64,000 nucleotides of DNA, from assembly GCA_025084515.1 (NCBI GenBank), contig JAJAGP010000017.1:1081713-1145712 (forward strand). The letters are read 5' to 3'. Source of the stretch: Ancistrus triradiatus. Lineage: Eukaryota; Chordata; Actinopteri; Siluriformes; Loricariidae. The notes beneath the pieces are model-generated. The model was not told the origin of the DNA and ran no database searches. It saw only the letters and a list, made by a program, of their open reading frames with translations. This document shows positions 13,601-27,166 of the stretch, piece after piece. The number at the start of each line of letters is the position of its first letter. Positions within the stretch are counted from its first letter, which is position 1. Position numbers and translations under genes: made by a program.

Positions 13601-16600
13601 AATGGCCTGAGAGCACAGACAGGACAAAAATAAGCTTGACACTAATTATCGTACATTTCTCTGCTACTGGTAAGCTTATTCATCAACATTACACAAATAT
13701 CACTGTACAGGTAAGCACTGTTTAGTGACCATCCGATCAACGTCCGTTCTCTATTGACTTCAGGACAAATTTTTTAATATCAGCACAGTGCAACAGTGTA
13801 CAATAAATCTGTACGTAAAACTCATTTCTAATATGCCTTCAATACAGTTATAAATCAGTGTAACAAATAATGCATGGATCAAACCCCGAACAGTGATTAC
13901 ACTATTATGATGCAGCATTTGCGTAAAGAACGTTACATAAAATGACCCTAAATGTTTTAACGGAAATATATGTCATATTTTTCTGGAAAAGTAAGTGTTA
14001 TTCAGTTATTTCAAATAAGTGTGTTTGGGAACTTTAAATAATAACAGTAAATGACCTGCAGGTAATATGTCAGCTCAAACTTTCTATCTGTACCAATGTT
14101 AAAGCATTAGTTTGGTAACAAATGGAAAGACTGACATCACAATGGCTAGTAGTACTGTTTTTAGATAAGCAACCTTTGTTCTTTTTATACACTGCAATGT
14201 CACAGTGTAGGAAATTACATACCCATTCTAGCTGAGAAGAAACATAGTATGAAACACCATTTAGGCATGCTGCTTGCACAATGTGAGATACCTGAGCCAA
14301 AAAAGCTAATCTTTCTTGGGTTTCATAGGATTGGCTTTTTGGCTAAACGTTCTGGCGAACAAGCTGCATGTTTCCATTATCAACTCATTACCATTCTTCT
14401 GGCACAGTACGACTTACCTCTGCTGCCTCTATCTGCTGTTTGATTAGTGATGGGTCCACTCCAGGGTCTTCCAGCTCTTTCACAATCTCCTGAGAATCTC
14501 GGATTGTGCTCAGCAGCGCTGCCATATCAGCCCAGAACTTTCCAGCTAAATCCAACACATCCTGCAGCTTTCCCTCCCTCTCCTCTGCTCTCTGCCTGAT
14601 CTCATCCCACAGAGAGCGGAGCCTCAGGAGACGAGAGCGCACGGCTGAAAGGACAACACGGCAATCATTACATTATATCTACAACAATGCTGGCCTCACA
14701 CCAAGCGGTTTTCAAACGATTTCACATTCACAGACAAATTTCCAAAGTCGGAATAAAATCACGTGCCCTGCTAGAGTTGGGTCGCAATAGCATCACTTCA
14801 ACTGTTCGTTCTAAGGTGGTCGGGATAGCTGTCTTAAGTCAGTATTTTTCTAGTCTTGACATTCCGATAAAGTCAACTGTGGTAGCCTAGTGGATAAGGT
14901 ACTGGACTATGGACCAGAAGGTCCAGGGTTCAAATCCCACATCTGCCAAGCTGCCACTGTTGGGTTCTTGAGCAAGGCCCTTAACCCACAATTGCTTGGA
15001 TTGTAAGACTGTACCAATTGTAAGTCGTTCTGGATAAGGGCGTCTGCTAAATGCTGTAAATGTAAAATTATGATAAGTTGCAAGCCTTGGCTCATGCAAG
15101 CAGTGATGGGAACATTATGGACAACCAATAGGTGAGCTCTCTCCAGCACCGTGTGTCCAGGAAGGTTTCTGGCTCATCCCTAAGCGGGACTTTGAAATAA
15201 TGTTTTGATATTTTGAGGTATAGAACTCCAAAGATATATATACACACACATCTCGGTACTCATCGTTTGTTCGGCACTTGATGCACTCAAGAACTTGCAT
15301 GAATCAAGATGTGCGACTCATATGCCCTTTCCAGCCAAAATATTAGCTCTCGTTCAGTGGCAAACTCTGATAAAATCTGCTGTAAACTTTTTCAAGGTTT
15401 TTTCTGCACATATTCAGCAAGGGTCCTAAGAAGGTCAGTGATAACAGCCAACCAAAAGGAAAACTCGGAGAACCACCATAGTGCTTAAAAAGGGATAATA
15501 GTGAAACATGGGAATGGTATGCTGTGAGTAATGTCTTCTAATTATTGTTTTTATTTTTGTCTGTGTATACACAGTGTTTAAATATGCAATACCACTCAAC
15601 TGATGCATATTATGCTTTATACAGTGTGGATTTCCATTTACATTATGGGGGAAATTCTCCCAGTACCCCTCAATTTCAGCACTCGACATATCTTCAGGGG
15701 TTCTGAGGTACCACTGTATACTTTATATATTTATATAGGCCGTCTCTGAATGTCATTGTTAAACTTGGTTAATTTTGGGGAATAATGCTGATGAAATAAA
15801 ATGCTTACAGTGTAATCACAGACCGTAGCAGGTACATGAAATGTCACTACAGCATGATGGGAAAAATCTTAAAAGAAATCTAGCTGCAGTCCTGCAATTA
15901 GTGACAGTGCATGATCCCCATTCTTTGCTAAATCATAATCTGTGACTGGTCTACAACTCTGTAGATGTGAGTGACTTCAGTCTTTTAAAAATGTTTCCAA
16001 AGTATTTTCAACGCTCATACATAAGAGAAGCCAAATTCTGCTCATTGTCAATATAGAGCGCTTACCCTGAGCAGCAGGGTCATCGTGCGATGCACGTGTG
16101 ATGAGCTCTTCTCCACGGGTACACAGGGCACTGAAGGAGGGAAGCAGTTTATCCAGCTCTAGACCAGCTGCCCGGTGTTCTGCCAGCTGCTCGCGAATCT
16201 TGTCCACCTCGGCCGCTACAGGAGGAGGCTGACGTAACCGCTGCACCGCTCCCTCCAGGGTCTCCAAGAGTGGGTCCATCTTATCATGGAACTAAGACGG
16301 AAGAGAAAGAAGGATTAGGGTTAGGTCGAAGAGTACAGGATATGAGGTATCGACTACTGAGGGGAAACTGAGCTGAAACATTACAGCATTTAGCAGACGC
16401 CCTTACACAGAGCGACTTACAATTGATGCAATCTTACAATCCAAGCAGTTGTGGGTAAAGGGCTCACATCTGCAGGAGCTTAAACATGCACTAATTCTTA
16501 GGGCTCAAGGACCCAACAGTGGCAGCTTGGCAGACGTGGGATTTGAACCCTGGACCTTCTGGTCCATAGTCCAGTACCTTACCTGCTAGGCTACCACAGT

Positions 16601-19600
16601 CCCCCAACACTTAATTTAAAGATATACTCCCAAAACAAAGAATTAGTCACCTTGCGTGTTTAAGCTCCTGCAGATTTGTTGCATGAGGATGATCGAGCTA
16701 TAAATACCAGCGGGGTGTGTGGAGGGATTCACAGATTGAGAATAGGTGGTACAGTGAAGTGAATGTCTCGTTCGATGTGCGGAAACTGGGTCGTAGGGCA
16801 GATATTAATGATTGGCAAAGAGGAGGGACTGAATTTGGGTGTGCCAAAGGCCATAGTGTGAAGAAAGTAGCTGAATTTGCAGTGTGTCGGAGAATACAGT
16901 CATAAGGCAGTCTACAGCAAATTCTCATCAGAATTTGTGGAAGTATTACACACTATTAGGTACGTTTCAGTCATAAGTGACTATTTTTTTGATCGCTGAG
17001 TATAATTTCCTAATCGATTTTACCATATCAAGAAAGGACTTTATCAACACACAAGTAGGATTTGAACAAGGGGCACGGGAATCATTTTAGGTGAGTAATC
17101 ACACAAGTTCTTACCTCTATCAGCTGAGGGCGATGCAGGATGCAGTGATGACACACACAGCACATCCACAGTAAGTGACAGGATGACGGGATGGGTTGTA
17201 CAAACATACAAGGAATGGAGAGTAGGGGGGTAGAAAATGCAACAAGCCAAGGAAAAGGGTGAGGGAATAACAGGATTAAGAACAATGAAGTGACCAATGA
17301 CAGGAGGAAAGTCAGAGTAGGTAGATGAGGATTGAGAGGCAAGAGCATAGACAGGACGTATGATGGAATTATAGGGGTGGGATGGAGAAACAATAAAATG
17401 TGTTAATCAAACCACATGCAAACATGGCAGCAAGCATTACACACTCCAGCCAGGTACACTGGTGATGTGATGTCAATCAGTTACTCAAGTTAATGATCTG
17501 AGTGAAATAGCATGTAGTAATTATAAATATGCAGCAATGAAGTTTTAATGTATGACAAATTAAGGTAATGGATGAATGGTGGACGACTAATGATGACTAA
17601 ACCTATAATGATTCTTATACTTGGGGGTCTGGAGCTGGATTGCATTAGACATGGGGCCATCAGGGATACGTACCTGTGCAGACTGAGAGAAGGCCTCATC
17701 GAGTGATGCAGCTCGACCTTTAACGTTCTCTTTGATGGTCTGGTAGCGTCTCTCGGCATCACTGTAGCGCTGGATTACAGTCGCCCTCTCCTGGGCGCTC
17801 AGCTCAGCCAGCTGTGGGCCAATCTTCAACAGCTTGTCGATGTGGGGCTTGTGCTCAGCTATAGACTCTCTCAAGAGCTGCAGGTGAACGGAGGTTGAGT
17901 AAAGAGAAGGATGGAGAATTAGGTGGCGGCACTGGTTAAACTTTCTTCACCAGTGATTTAGTGCCAGAGCACAAAGACATTCAGAGAATTTTTCAGACAA
18001 CAATCTCTAGAGTGATTTAGACACAGTCCAACAACTGTGGGCAAAGAATATTGCTCAAAAGCCAAATAGTGGCAGCTTTGGCAGAGTCAGGATATGAACC
18101 TTAGGGTGTGTTCACACTTGGCAGGTTTGGTTCGATCAAAACGAACCCTGGTGTGATTGCTCCATTAGTGCAGTTACAATGAACAAGTGTGAACACTGAT
18201 ATCTAAGCATTGGTGCACACCAAACTAAAGGACCGAGACTCTCTGAACAAGTCGCCTCAGTGAATCACCGCATAATAGATTTGCCACACGTTTTGATGTC
18301 AGATACCTTTCCTGGCACAACCCTCCTCGTTTATCGAGATTGGCACCGCCACTAGGATTACACCCCTAGTGGCTGGTGTTTAAACACAGCACACGACCAT
18401 CACATTGTAAGCCCACCAGATACTGCCGTTTCAAACCGCTGGCTCTACCCACTAAGCCACCAAGGCTGCTTTTGTTATTAAAGGTATAATGATCCAAAAC
18501 ACAACTGAAATCTTTGGATCAACTACTTAAAGACCAAAGAAAATCAAAGAGTGCTGAATGATGACTTTCCTCCACAGTCACCTGACCTATGTTCCATCAA
18601 GCATTGATGGGGGCACTCGAAGGCAGAGAAAGTCAGGCATTGAGCAACATCATATGTGCACAATGGGGGCATAATATGTCAGTACATTAGATGTACAGGT
18701 AAGAAATGCTAGCACAGGCTTCCAGTATCTGTTGTTTCAGATGCTGCACATCTTGTATCTCCACAGCATAGACAATTGCCTTCAGATGACCCCAAAGATA
18801 AAAGTCTAAGGGGGTCAGATCGGGAGAGCATTTCTTCTGTGGTGTTGCTATCAGTGTGTCAAAAGTGGGAGAAGAGGGTTGCATTGATAATCCAACACAA
18901 TGGGCAGCACTTTGAACACATTTTGTAAGTGGCCATAAACCTGGAAATAACTCATGAAAGAATAAAGTTCTGTTACAACCAAGCACACCATTGTTTTTCT
19001 TATGAAATTCTCAATAAGTTTGATGTGTTACATGACCCTCTTCCCATTGAAAATAATAAAGTTGGATCCAAAATGGCCGACTTCAAAATGGCCACCATGG
19101 TCAACACCCATCTTGAAAAGATTTCCCCCTCCCATATACTAATGTGCCACAAACAGGAAGTTGATATCACTAACCATTCCCATTTTATTTAGGTGTATCC
19201 ATATAAATGGCCCACCCTGTACATAAACTGGTTCACATTCACTCGTTGAGTTTCACCTGGCTGATTTTCCTTGTTGTTCATAACACTGTCTATTAATGCA
19301 TTTTTGGCTTCCGTCAAGCAAAAGTATCAGGTTACAGCATTGCCCTACATAGAGTCGTATCAGTACATTACTGTATTTTCTATAATTATTGTGAATTTCC
19401 ATAAATTAGAAAAGGCTTAGTATGTGTATAACAGTTCAGGCTTCCACTCTTTTCAGCGGTATCTCTGCTGCATGTATGTATCATTGGCACACAGTTTTCT
19501 TGTGAAAATACCCTTAGCAGGATAAAAAGACTATGTGACTACAATACTGTCCGGTTAACATCCATTTTGGTCAACAACCTGTTTCACAAGACATAATGCA

Positions 19601-22600
19601 ATCATTAAAAGGTGCATACCAGTGGGAATATAATATCTAGCACATAAAACTGACAATAACTTAAAAATAAACTGTCTGCAAATCCCAAACACTGACCCTC
19701 ATCTGGTCTTGCTGTTGTCGAAGAGCCTCTGTGTCAATGGCAGGAGGTGGTAGCTGGGATATCATGGTCTCAGTCTCACCAAGCCATGGCTCCAGTTCCT
19801 CATAGGTCTCCCAAAAGCGAGCCACCAGAACCTGAGCCTGCTCCAGAGCTGAGAAGCGTTCTGCATGGCTTTGACTCACCGCCTCATAGCGGGAACTCAG
19901 TGAATCTGTCTTTACCTAGACGGCAGTGAGAAATATGTGATTAATTGTGTTTCTTATCAGCCATTTATGGGAATGTGAATGACTGGTCTGTTACAATGAA
20001 CTTTAGAATAATCATTTTAATCTATTATTCAAAAAAAGAAAAACAGCAAAGAAGAAAAGCTGATTGGTGATTCAAAATCACAAACCATTGTGTCCTATTC
20101 TACCCCTCTCTCACCTTGAGAGCTTCTCTCTGTTGCTCACTGCAGCTCTCCAGGATATCCTCTCGTGTGTTGAGGAGCTGGTCCACAGTATCCTTGTGAC
20201 GGATGATGTCGATGTTGAAGGCCCTCTGAACCTGGAGCTGAGCCACGGTCACATCCGGTTCCAAACTCAGTGGCCCCAGTGAGGCCAGCTTCCTCTCTGT
20301 CTCCCCCACCCAAGCCAGTTCTGCATCCACTGCCTCCTCATACTAACACAGTGTTACAAACACGTTATTTTTAGAGATACACTGGAAACACTGGAACCAT
20401 CCCACAGCAAAATTCATGACTTAAGATAGCAGTAAAAGTCAAGCGTGGGAAAAGCTCATTCAAAAGAATGGTGTTGGATTTGAGTTAATTATTTAAATCA
20501 CTATATTTAGTATTGCAGTAGTAATAACAGTGTGGTCACATGACTAGGACTTGAGTGCAAATCAAGTCCCCAATTTGATGACTTGCGACTTGACTCAAGA
20601 GACTCAAAAAGACTCAAGAGCCTCCACAAACCCATTTTAACATTATTTCCAAGTGTTAAAATAATACTGAATAACATAACTGAGTCTTTTGTATTGCTTG
20701 CATGGTGCTGTATCACTAACACTGCTCACTTGTGTTTACCCATAACCTAGCAACAAGGGAAATTCTGCAGCTAACTAAGGATGAAAACTAGCTATTGTGA
20801 TCAGAGCTCTTTCCCAACAAACTTACTGTTGTTAGCTTGTTTAGTTTTGCTGGTAGCACGCTAAAACAATGACATTTGGCAACTTGTATAGAACTTGAAG
20901 TCTAGGAGAGTGGAGACTTGCCCACCTTGATTTGGGACTTGACTCAGGATTCGCTTGTATTGACTTGACTCGGGATTTGAGTGTCAAGACTTGAGACGTA
21001 CCTGTTACTTGCAACTTCGTGACCAGTTCCCACCCCTGGTAGTAACCATTTGTTTATTTATATATTCATTTACATATGTGCATCATATCAGTGTTAAACC
21101 AGACTCATGAGATCTGTCATTTAAGCTAAAATAACCATAACAAAGAAGCATAGAAGTCTTGTCAGTGTTCCTGCATAACACAGCATGTAAAATGATACAG
21201 TACCTGCTGGGATCGCTGTATGGCTGCCTGAACGAGCTGTACTCTTTGTGTGATGGTCTCGTTGGCCTGTCGGTAGCGTTGGTTGGAATCAGCCACCAAG
21301 CGGTCCAAACCCTCCCTGGCACGCCAGGGCACTAGATCCAGCAGGGCACTGCCCACCTCATTAACCGTATCCAGGACCAATCGCTTCTCAGCGGACACAC
21401 ACTTTAGGTCCTGAGACAATAAAACGACAAGGTCCAGGACCCAACAGAGGCATTATATAAAATATATAAGTCTTTTAAAAGAAAAGCAAAGTTAACCTAC
21501 ATTAATTCTAACTATATAAGGAAATAAATATCAATATGCTTCTACGCATTCATGGTTTTGCAGCTTGTACAAATGCAATTAGGTCTAAAGGGTCAAATAA
21601 AACTGACTAATTTTTGACTAGAAATGTAATATTTCTTCTTAACCAACTTGCCAAGAGCCATACATACTTCTATCATGGGTGATTGTGCCATTGTTAGAAT
21701 GTGAATTCTTGAACTTCAAGTCTCTCTTATGTTCTAGCTCAGGGTTTTTAATGTAGTGGTGGGCCCTGGTGGGATTACCGTATGTACAATTGCTACAATT
21801 TACAATGTACAATTTAGCATATGCTACAGGTTATTATAAAGCATAACCATAACTGCACAGTCCCTAAAAACGGAAAACAATATGAGGATTAACCACAGGT
21901 AACTCAAACAGACTGATTGTTAATTTGCCCAAATCTAAAAACCTCTTTCCCCTTGGCAATGGAGTGTGTTTTAAACATGTGCATCTGGAAACTTAACTAC
22001 AATGCTCAAAACGCACTATAATCAGTCAAGAGATCATCTGCCAGTGCTGTAACAGCAACTCCCAGTGTCCTGTTGACACCTGTACCCTGTGCTCTCCACT
22101 GATAGACATAGGAGGCCCAGAGAAGATGACTAGAACACTCTGGTACACCATGTACAGTGGTGCTTGAAAGTTTGGGAACCCTTTAGAATGTTCTATATTT
22201 CTGCATAAATATGACCTAAAACATCATCAGATTTTCACACAAGTCCTAAAAGCAAATAAAGAGAACCCAGTTAAACAAATGAGACAAAAATATTATACTT
22301 GGTCATTTATGTGTTGAGGAAAATGATCCAATATTACATATTAGTGAGTGGCAGAAGTATGTGAAACCTTTGCTTTCAGTATCTGGTGTGAGCAATCCTG
22401 TGCGCAATAACTGCAACTAACATTTCCTGTAACTGTTTGATCAGTCCTGCACACCGGCTTGGAGGAATTTTAGGCCATTCCTCCATACAGAACAGCTTCA
22501 GCTCTGGGGATGTTGGTGGGTTTCCTCACATTAAACTGCTCACTTCTGGTCCTTCCACACATTTCGATTGGATTAAGGTCAGGACTTTGACGTAGCCATT

Positions 22601-25600
22601 CCAAAACATTAACTTTATTCTTCTTTTAACCATTCTTTGGTGGAACGGCTTGTGTGCTTAGGGTCGTTGTCTTGCTGCATTAACCCCACCTTCTGTTGAG
22701 ATTCTGTTCATGGACAGATGTCCTGACATTTTCCTTTACAATTCTCTGATATAATTCAGAGATTCATTGTTCCATCAATGATGACAAGCCGTCCTGGCCC
22801 AGATGCAGCAAAACCACCCCCAAAACCATGATACTACCACCACCATGTTTCACAGATGGGATAGGTTCTTATGCTGGAATGCAGTGTTTTCCTTTTCTCC
22901 AAACATAATGCTTTTCTTTCAAAATCAAAAGGTTCTATTTTGTCCTCATCTTTCAACAAAAACATTCTTCCAATAGCCTTCTGGCTTGTCCACGTGATCT
23001 TTAGCAAACTGCAGACGAGCAGCAATGTTCTTTTTGGAGAGCAGTGGCTTTCTCCTTGCAACCCTGCCATGCACACCATTGTTGTTCAGTGTTCTTCGGA
23101 TGGTGGACTCATGAACATTAACATGTGAGAGAGGCCTTCAGTTGCTTAGAAGTTACCCTGGGGTCCTTTGTGACCTCACCAACTATTACACACCTTGGTC
23201 CTTGGAGTGATGTTTGGTCGACCACTCCTGGGGAGGGTAACAATGGTCTTGAATTTCCTCCATTTGTACACAATCTGTCTGACTATGGATTGGTGGAGTC
23301 CAAACTTTTTAGAGATGGTTTTGTAACCTTTTCCAGCCTGATGAGCTTCAACAACTCTTTTTCTGAGTTCCTCAGAAATCCCCTTTGTTCATGCCATGAT
23401 ACACTTCCACAAACATATGTTCTGAAGAGCAGACTTTGATAGATCCCTGTTCTTTAAATAAAACAGGGTGCCCACTAACACCTGATTGTCATCCCATTGA
23501 TTGAAAACACCTGACTCTAATTTTACCTTCAAATTAACTGCTAATCCTAGAGGTTCACATACTTTTGCCACTCAATATGTAATATTGGATCATTTTCCTC
23601 AATAAATAAATGACCAAGCATAACATTTTTGTCGCATTTTTTTAACTGGGTTCTCTTTATCTGCTTTTAGAACTTGTGAAAATCTGATGATGTTTTAGGT
23701 CATATTTGTGCAGAAATGTAGAAAATTCTAGGGTTCACAAACTTTCAAGCACCACTGTACCTGTCTGCTTCAAGTCCCATCTATCTCATTAAGATGTGCT
23801 GATGCACAGTAGGGCTGGGCAATTCATAGAAAATTCATTCAGAAGCTTTAACCGACTTAATCTTGCCCATGTCAGTTATTTCGGTTTTATTTAAACGCTT
23901 TTTAAATTCTGTTAATACTTTCCTCGCTGTGCACGTTTATGTACCACCCCCTTAAAACATGAACCTGCTCATGTGACACCACCCTGTCCAGCCAGCGACA
24001 TGGAGAACTCAAACACAGAGAGGTAAATGCCATGTGTGTCGTATGGACACATTTTGGCTTTATAGGAGGTGACACCGAACAAAAACAAGTCAGATGTAAA
24101 CACTACAAAAAAGGTTTCAGCCATCAACGGTAATGGCGCCAATCTCTGTCAACACAAGCACAATCATGTTAACGTTACCATATATGACCAGTGCATGGCT
24201 CAAAAGAGAGAGAGACTAACAAGCGCCCAGCAACAAGAACCTCCACAAAGCAGCTCTCAGTAACGCAAGCATTTACAAACGCTACACAATATGAAAAGGA
24301 TTCAAGAAGATGGAACGAAATAGTGGACGCCATTTCCTACTGTAATGTGAAGGATACTGCAACTATAGCTATGGTGAAGCTCAGTGGGTTTAAAAGCCTT
24401 GTTAAAATTACACATGGAAATACTTAGAATATTTGTAATAAATATAAATATAATACCATACTTTCCACGTGGCATTATTTAAAATCTCTTGTTTGCAATA
24501 AATGCAAGTTATTTGTTTCCCACTTCTTAGAGAACGTGCTTTTTACATAATTCAAATGTGACCTTTTTCACAAGACATTTAAGTGATGTGTGCTATGGTT
24601 TCAGTTCGTCGCAATATTCGATAAACATCCATAAATAGTTCACTGCTGTGTGTATCTGTGTGTATACTGTCAAGCAGTACCTGCCAATTAAACATCTTAC
24701 CTTCTGTCTCTCCTGGTAAGCAGGTGCTGTATCTGGTTCCATGTTATTAAGCTCTGCTTCAACAGAATCTAGCCACTGGTTAAGGTCATCGTGGGCACTG
24801 GCAAATCGAGTGGCGAGCTGCAGTGCCTGTTCCAGGTTCCGGAGGGCTTTGCTGCTGCCAGCTGTCATCTCGGCGTAACGGCTCTTTATACCGTCCAGCT
24901 TCTCCTGAATGAGCAACACCTCTTCACCTAACACAAAACAATGGTCAGAATCATGTCTATTCCACATAATCAACATAAGAAGCTGAAGGTAAACAGAAAC
25001 CTGTTGTCTGTTTAAGCAGAGCCTGTCCATTCTTAATGGCCTGGTCCACTGTCTTCTTCCTGCTTACGATCTCCTCATTCAGAGACTAACACAGAGCACA
25101 GATGTGCAATGTTAGAAAACTGCAGTTGACTTGGGATCATATGCTTGAATAGATCATTTACATTGTCATCACATCCCCATAAATACCAAGAGCAGCTAAA
25201 TATACTGCATCTATAAACTTTTTGCCGTGTCCATACCAGAGCGTATTTGTGGTGCTTAGCCAGCAGCTCAGGCTGGTAGCTCTGCACTGAGACTTCAGCC
25301 AGACGCTGGGCTACCTCAGCCAGCCAGTTCAGCACCTCCACCTCTTCCTCCCCAAACAGCTGTGCATTGACCAGGGCCTGCTCAAGCATGGCTGCCCGTC
25401 GATCGCACCAGTTACGTAGATCTTTGTGCCCACCGTGCACCATTCCCACCCGTTCGTTTAGCCAATCGCAGTCCGCTGCACAGCTGAGTGGGGACAGCAA
25501 TTGGCCAAGAGCCTCCAGATCTTCCACCTCTTTCTCTCGAGACAGCACCTCTTCTTGCATGGTCTGGGGTCAACCCAGATTGGAGCGATAAGTGCAAACA

Positions 25601-27123
25601 GAGAGATGGAATGGGGGAAGAAAAAAAGAAAGACAAAACAAATGGAAAATGACCATGCATGATGAAAAAATGATGTAAAATATAAAACTACATGACTAAA
25701 ACTTAAACCAAGCACGACATCTGAAATCATGATAATTAGGTAAAAGGAAACTCAAAAAGGAATCTACACAATGATCATTACACAACCATAAATTGAAATC
25801 ATAGACCTCAATAAAATGAACGGGATGAGAGGTTCAATCTGCGACTGACTAATGGCCTCATTCCCAGAATTTCCTTTGCAGGTTTCCCATCGCTGTGAAG
25901 GACTGCACACTGTAGGTTCTTCCCCATGAACTTACAAACACCTCTGATCATTGAACAACTCCTACATTTATAACTAGGGTTGGGTATCGAATCTAAAATT
26001 CCAAGAACCAGGTCCCATCAGGATTTCGATTCAGCTTACCGATTCCTACTGCATTTTGTGCTTCAAATACAGGCCGTTTTAAGGAGGCACCCATCTGCCA
26101 GGTCTGGTGCACGGTGTAATACATAATCATGCAGTTCTGCTTTGATATACTCTGCTAGAGCATTAGAAATTTGGCTCCACTTTGAATGAAAACTAAATGA
26201 CTGAATACAGTACATGTGGAAAGTTGATCAGTCATAAAGGTGGTTGCACCTCCAACATAGCAAAACACCTAAGGCACTAGCAAAAAATACCGAGCTTCAG
26301 CAGTGTACTGTGTTAGACCGACTGCGGTCTCCTAGCGCAAATTTGCTGAGAGTCTAAAATGCTCAACATGGCTGAATGTAAAATCTCCACTGCTAAAATG
26401 ATGAGCTTGTGATCTAAAAGGAAAGTAAATTAAATAATTTAAATTAAGCTTTTTCTTTCCATTTAAACCTACTACATGTATAGTAAAACGCTTAACCTAA
26501 AAAATGATTATTTTCCTTTTAGACCACATCATTTCAGCAGTACAGAATACTTCTGACCACCAGTAAGGTCACTGCGTTAGTACATAAAGCTACAGTAAGC
26601 TTTTAACTTATAACAGGTTTAAATGGGAAGAAAAAAAGCATAGCAAAAAATGACTACTTTCTGAATTTGGAATATTAAACAAGATATTCTTTGCACCTAA
26701 AAATCTGCCACATTTCCTCACCATTTTGAAACTGAAACTTGGAATCAATAAGAAGAATCGGAATCAGATCCAATAAAATGCAAACGACACCCAACCCTGT
26801 TTATGACCTACAAGTGCTTTCTCCTAGAAAGAAAACCAGAGCACTCCTCTTGCAGCTGATGACTGCAGGGTCTTCCCGACTCATGTACTCTACCTTGTGG
26901 CGGCTGATTTGCTGGCTAATTTTGGAAGCTTGGGTTCCCATGGGTTCCGCAGAGCTCAGGCGCCTCTCTGTGGCACTCAGCCACTCTGCCAAAGGCTCCA
27001 GAGTCTCATGGAACTCCAGAGCCAGTACCTGCAGCTCATCTAGCTTACGCTGCCTGCAAGAAAGATAAAGGGTCAGTGTGTATGTGTTTAAGAGATTAAT
27101 AAGAAGCTGGCATGGTGTGTATA

Positions 27124-27166
<43 letters not shown>

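Noticed and set aside
17082..17393. 103-residue hydrophobic minus-strand frame in intron
   Set aside because: Pyrimidine-rich strand yields Leu/Pro/Ser-rich translation; no splice sites and no conservation evidence.
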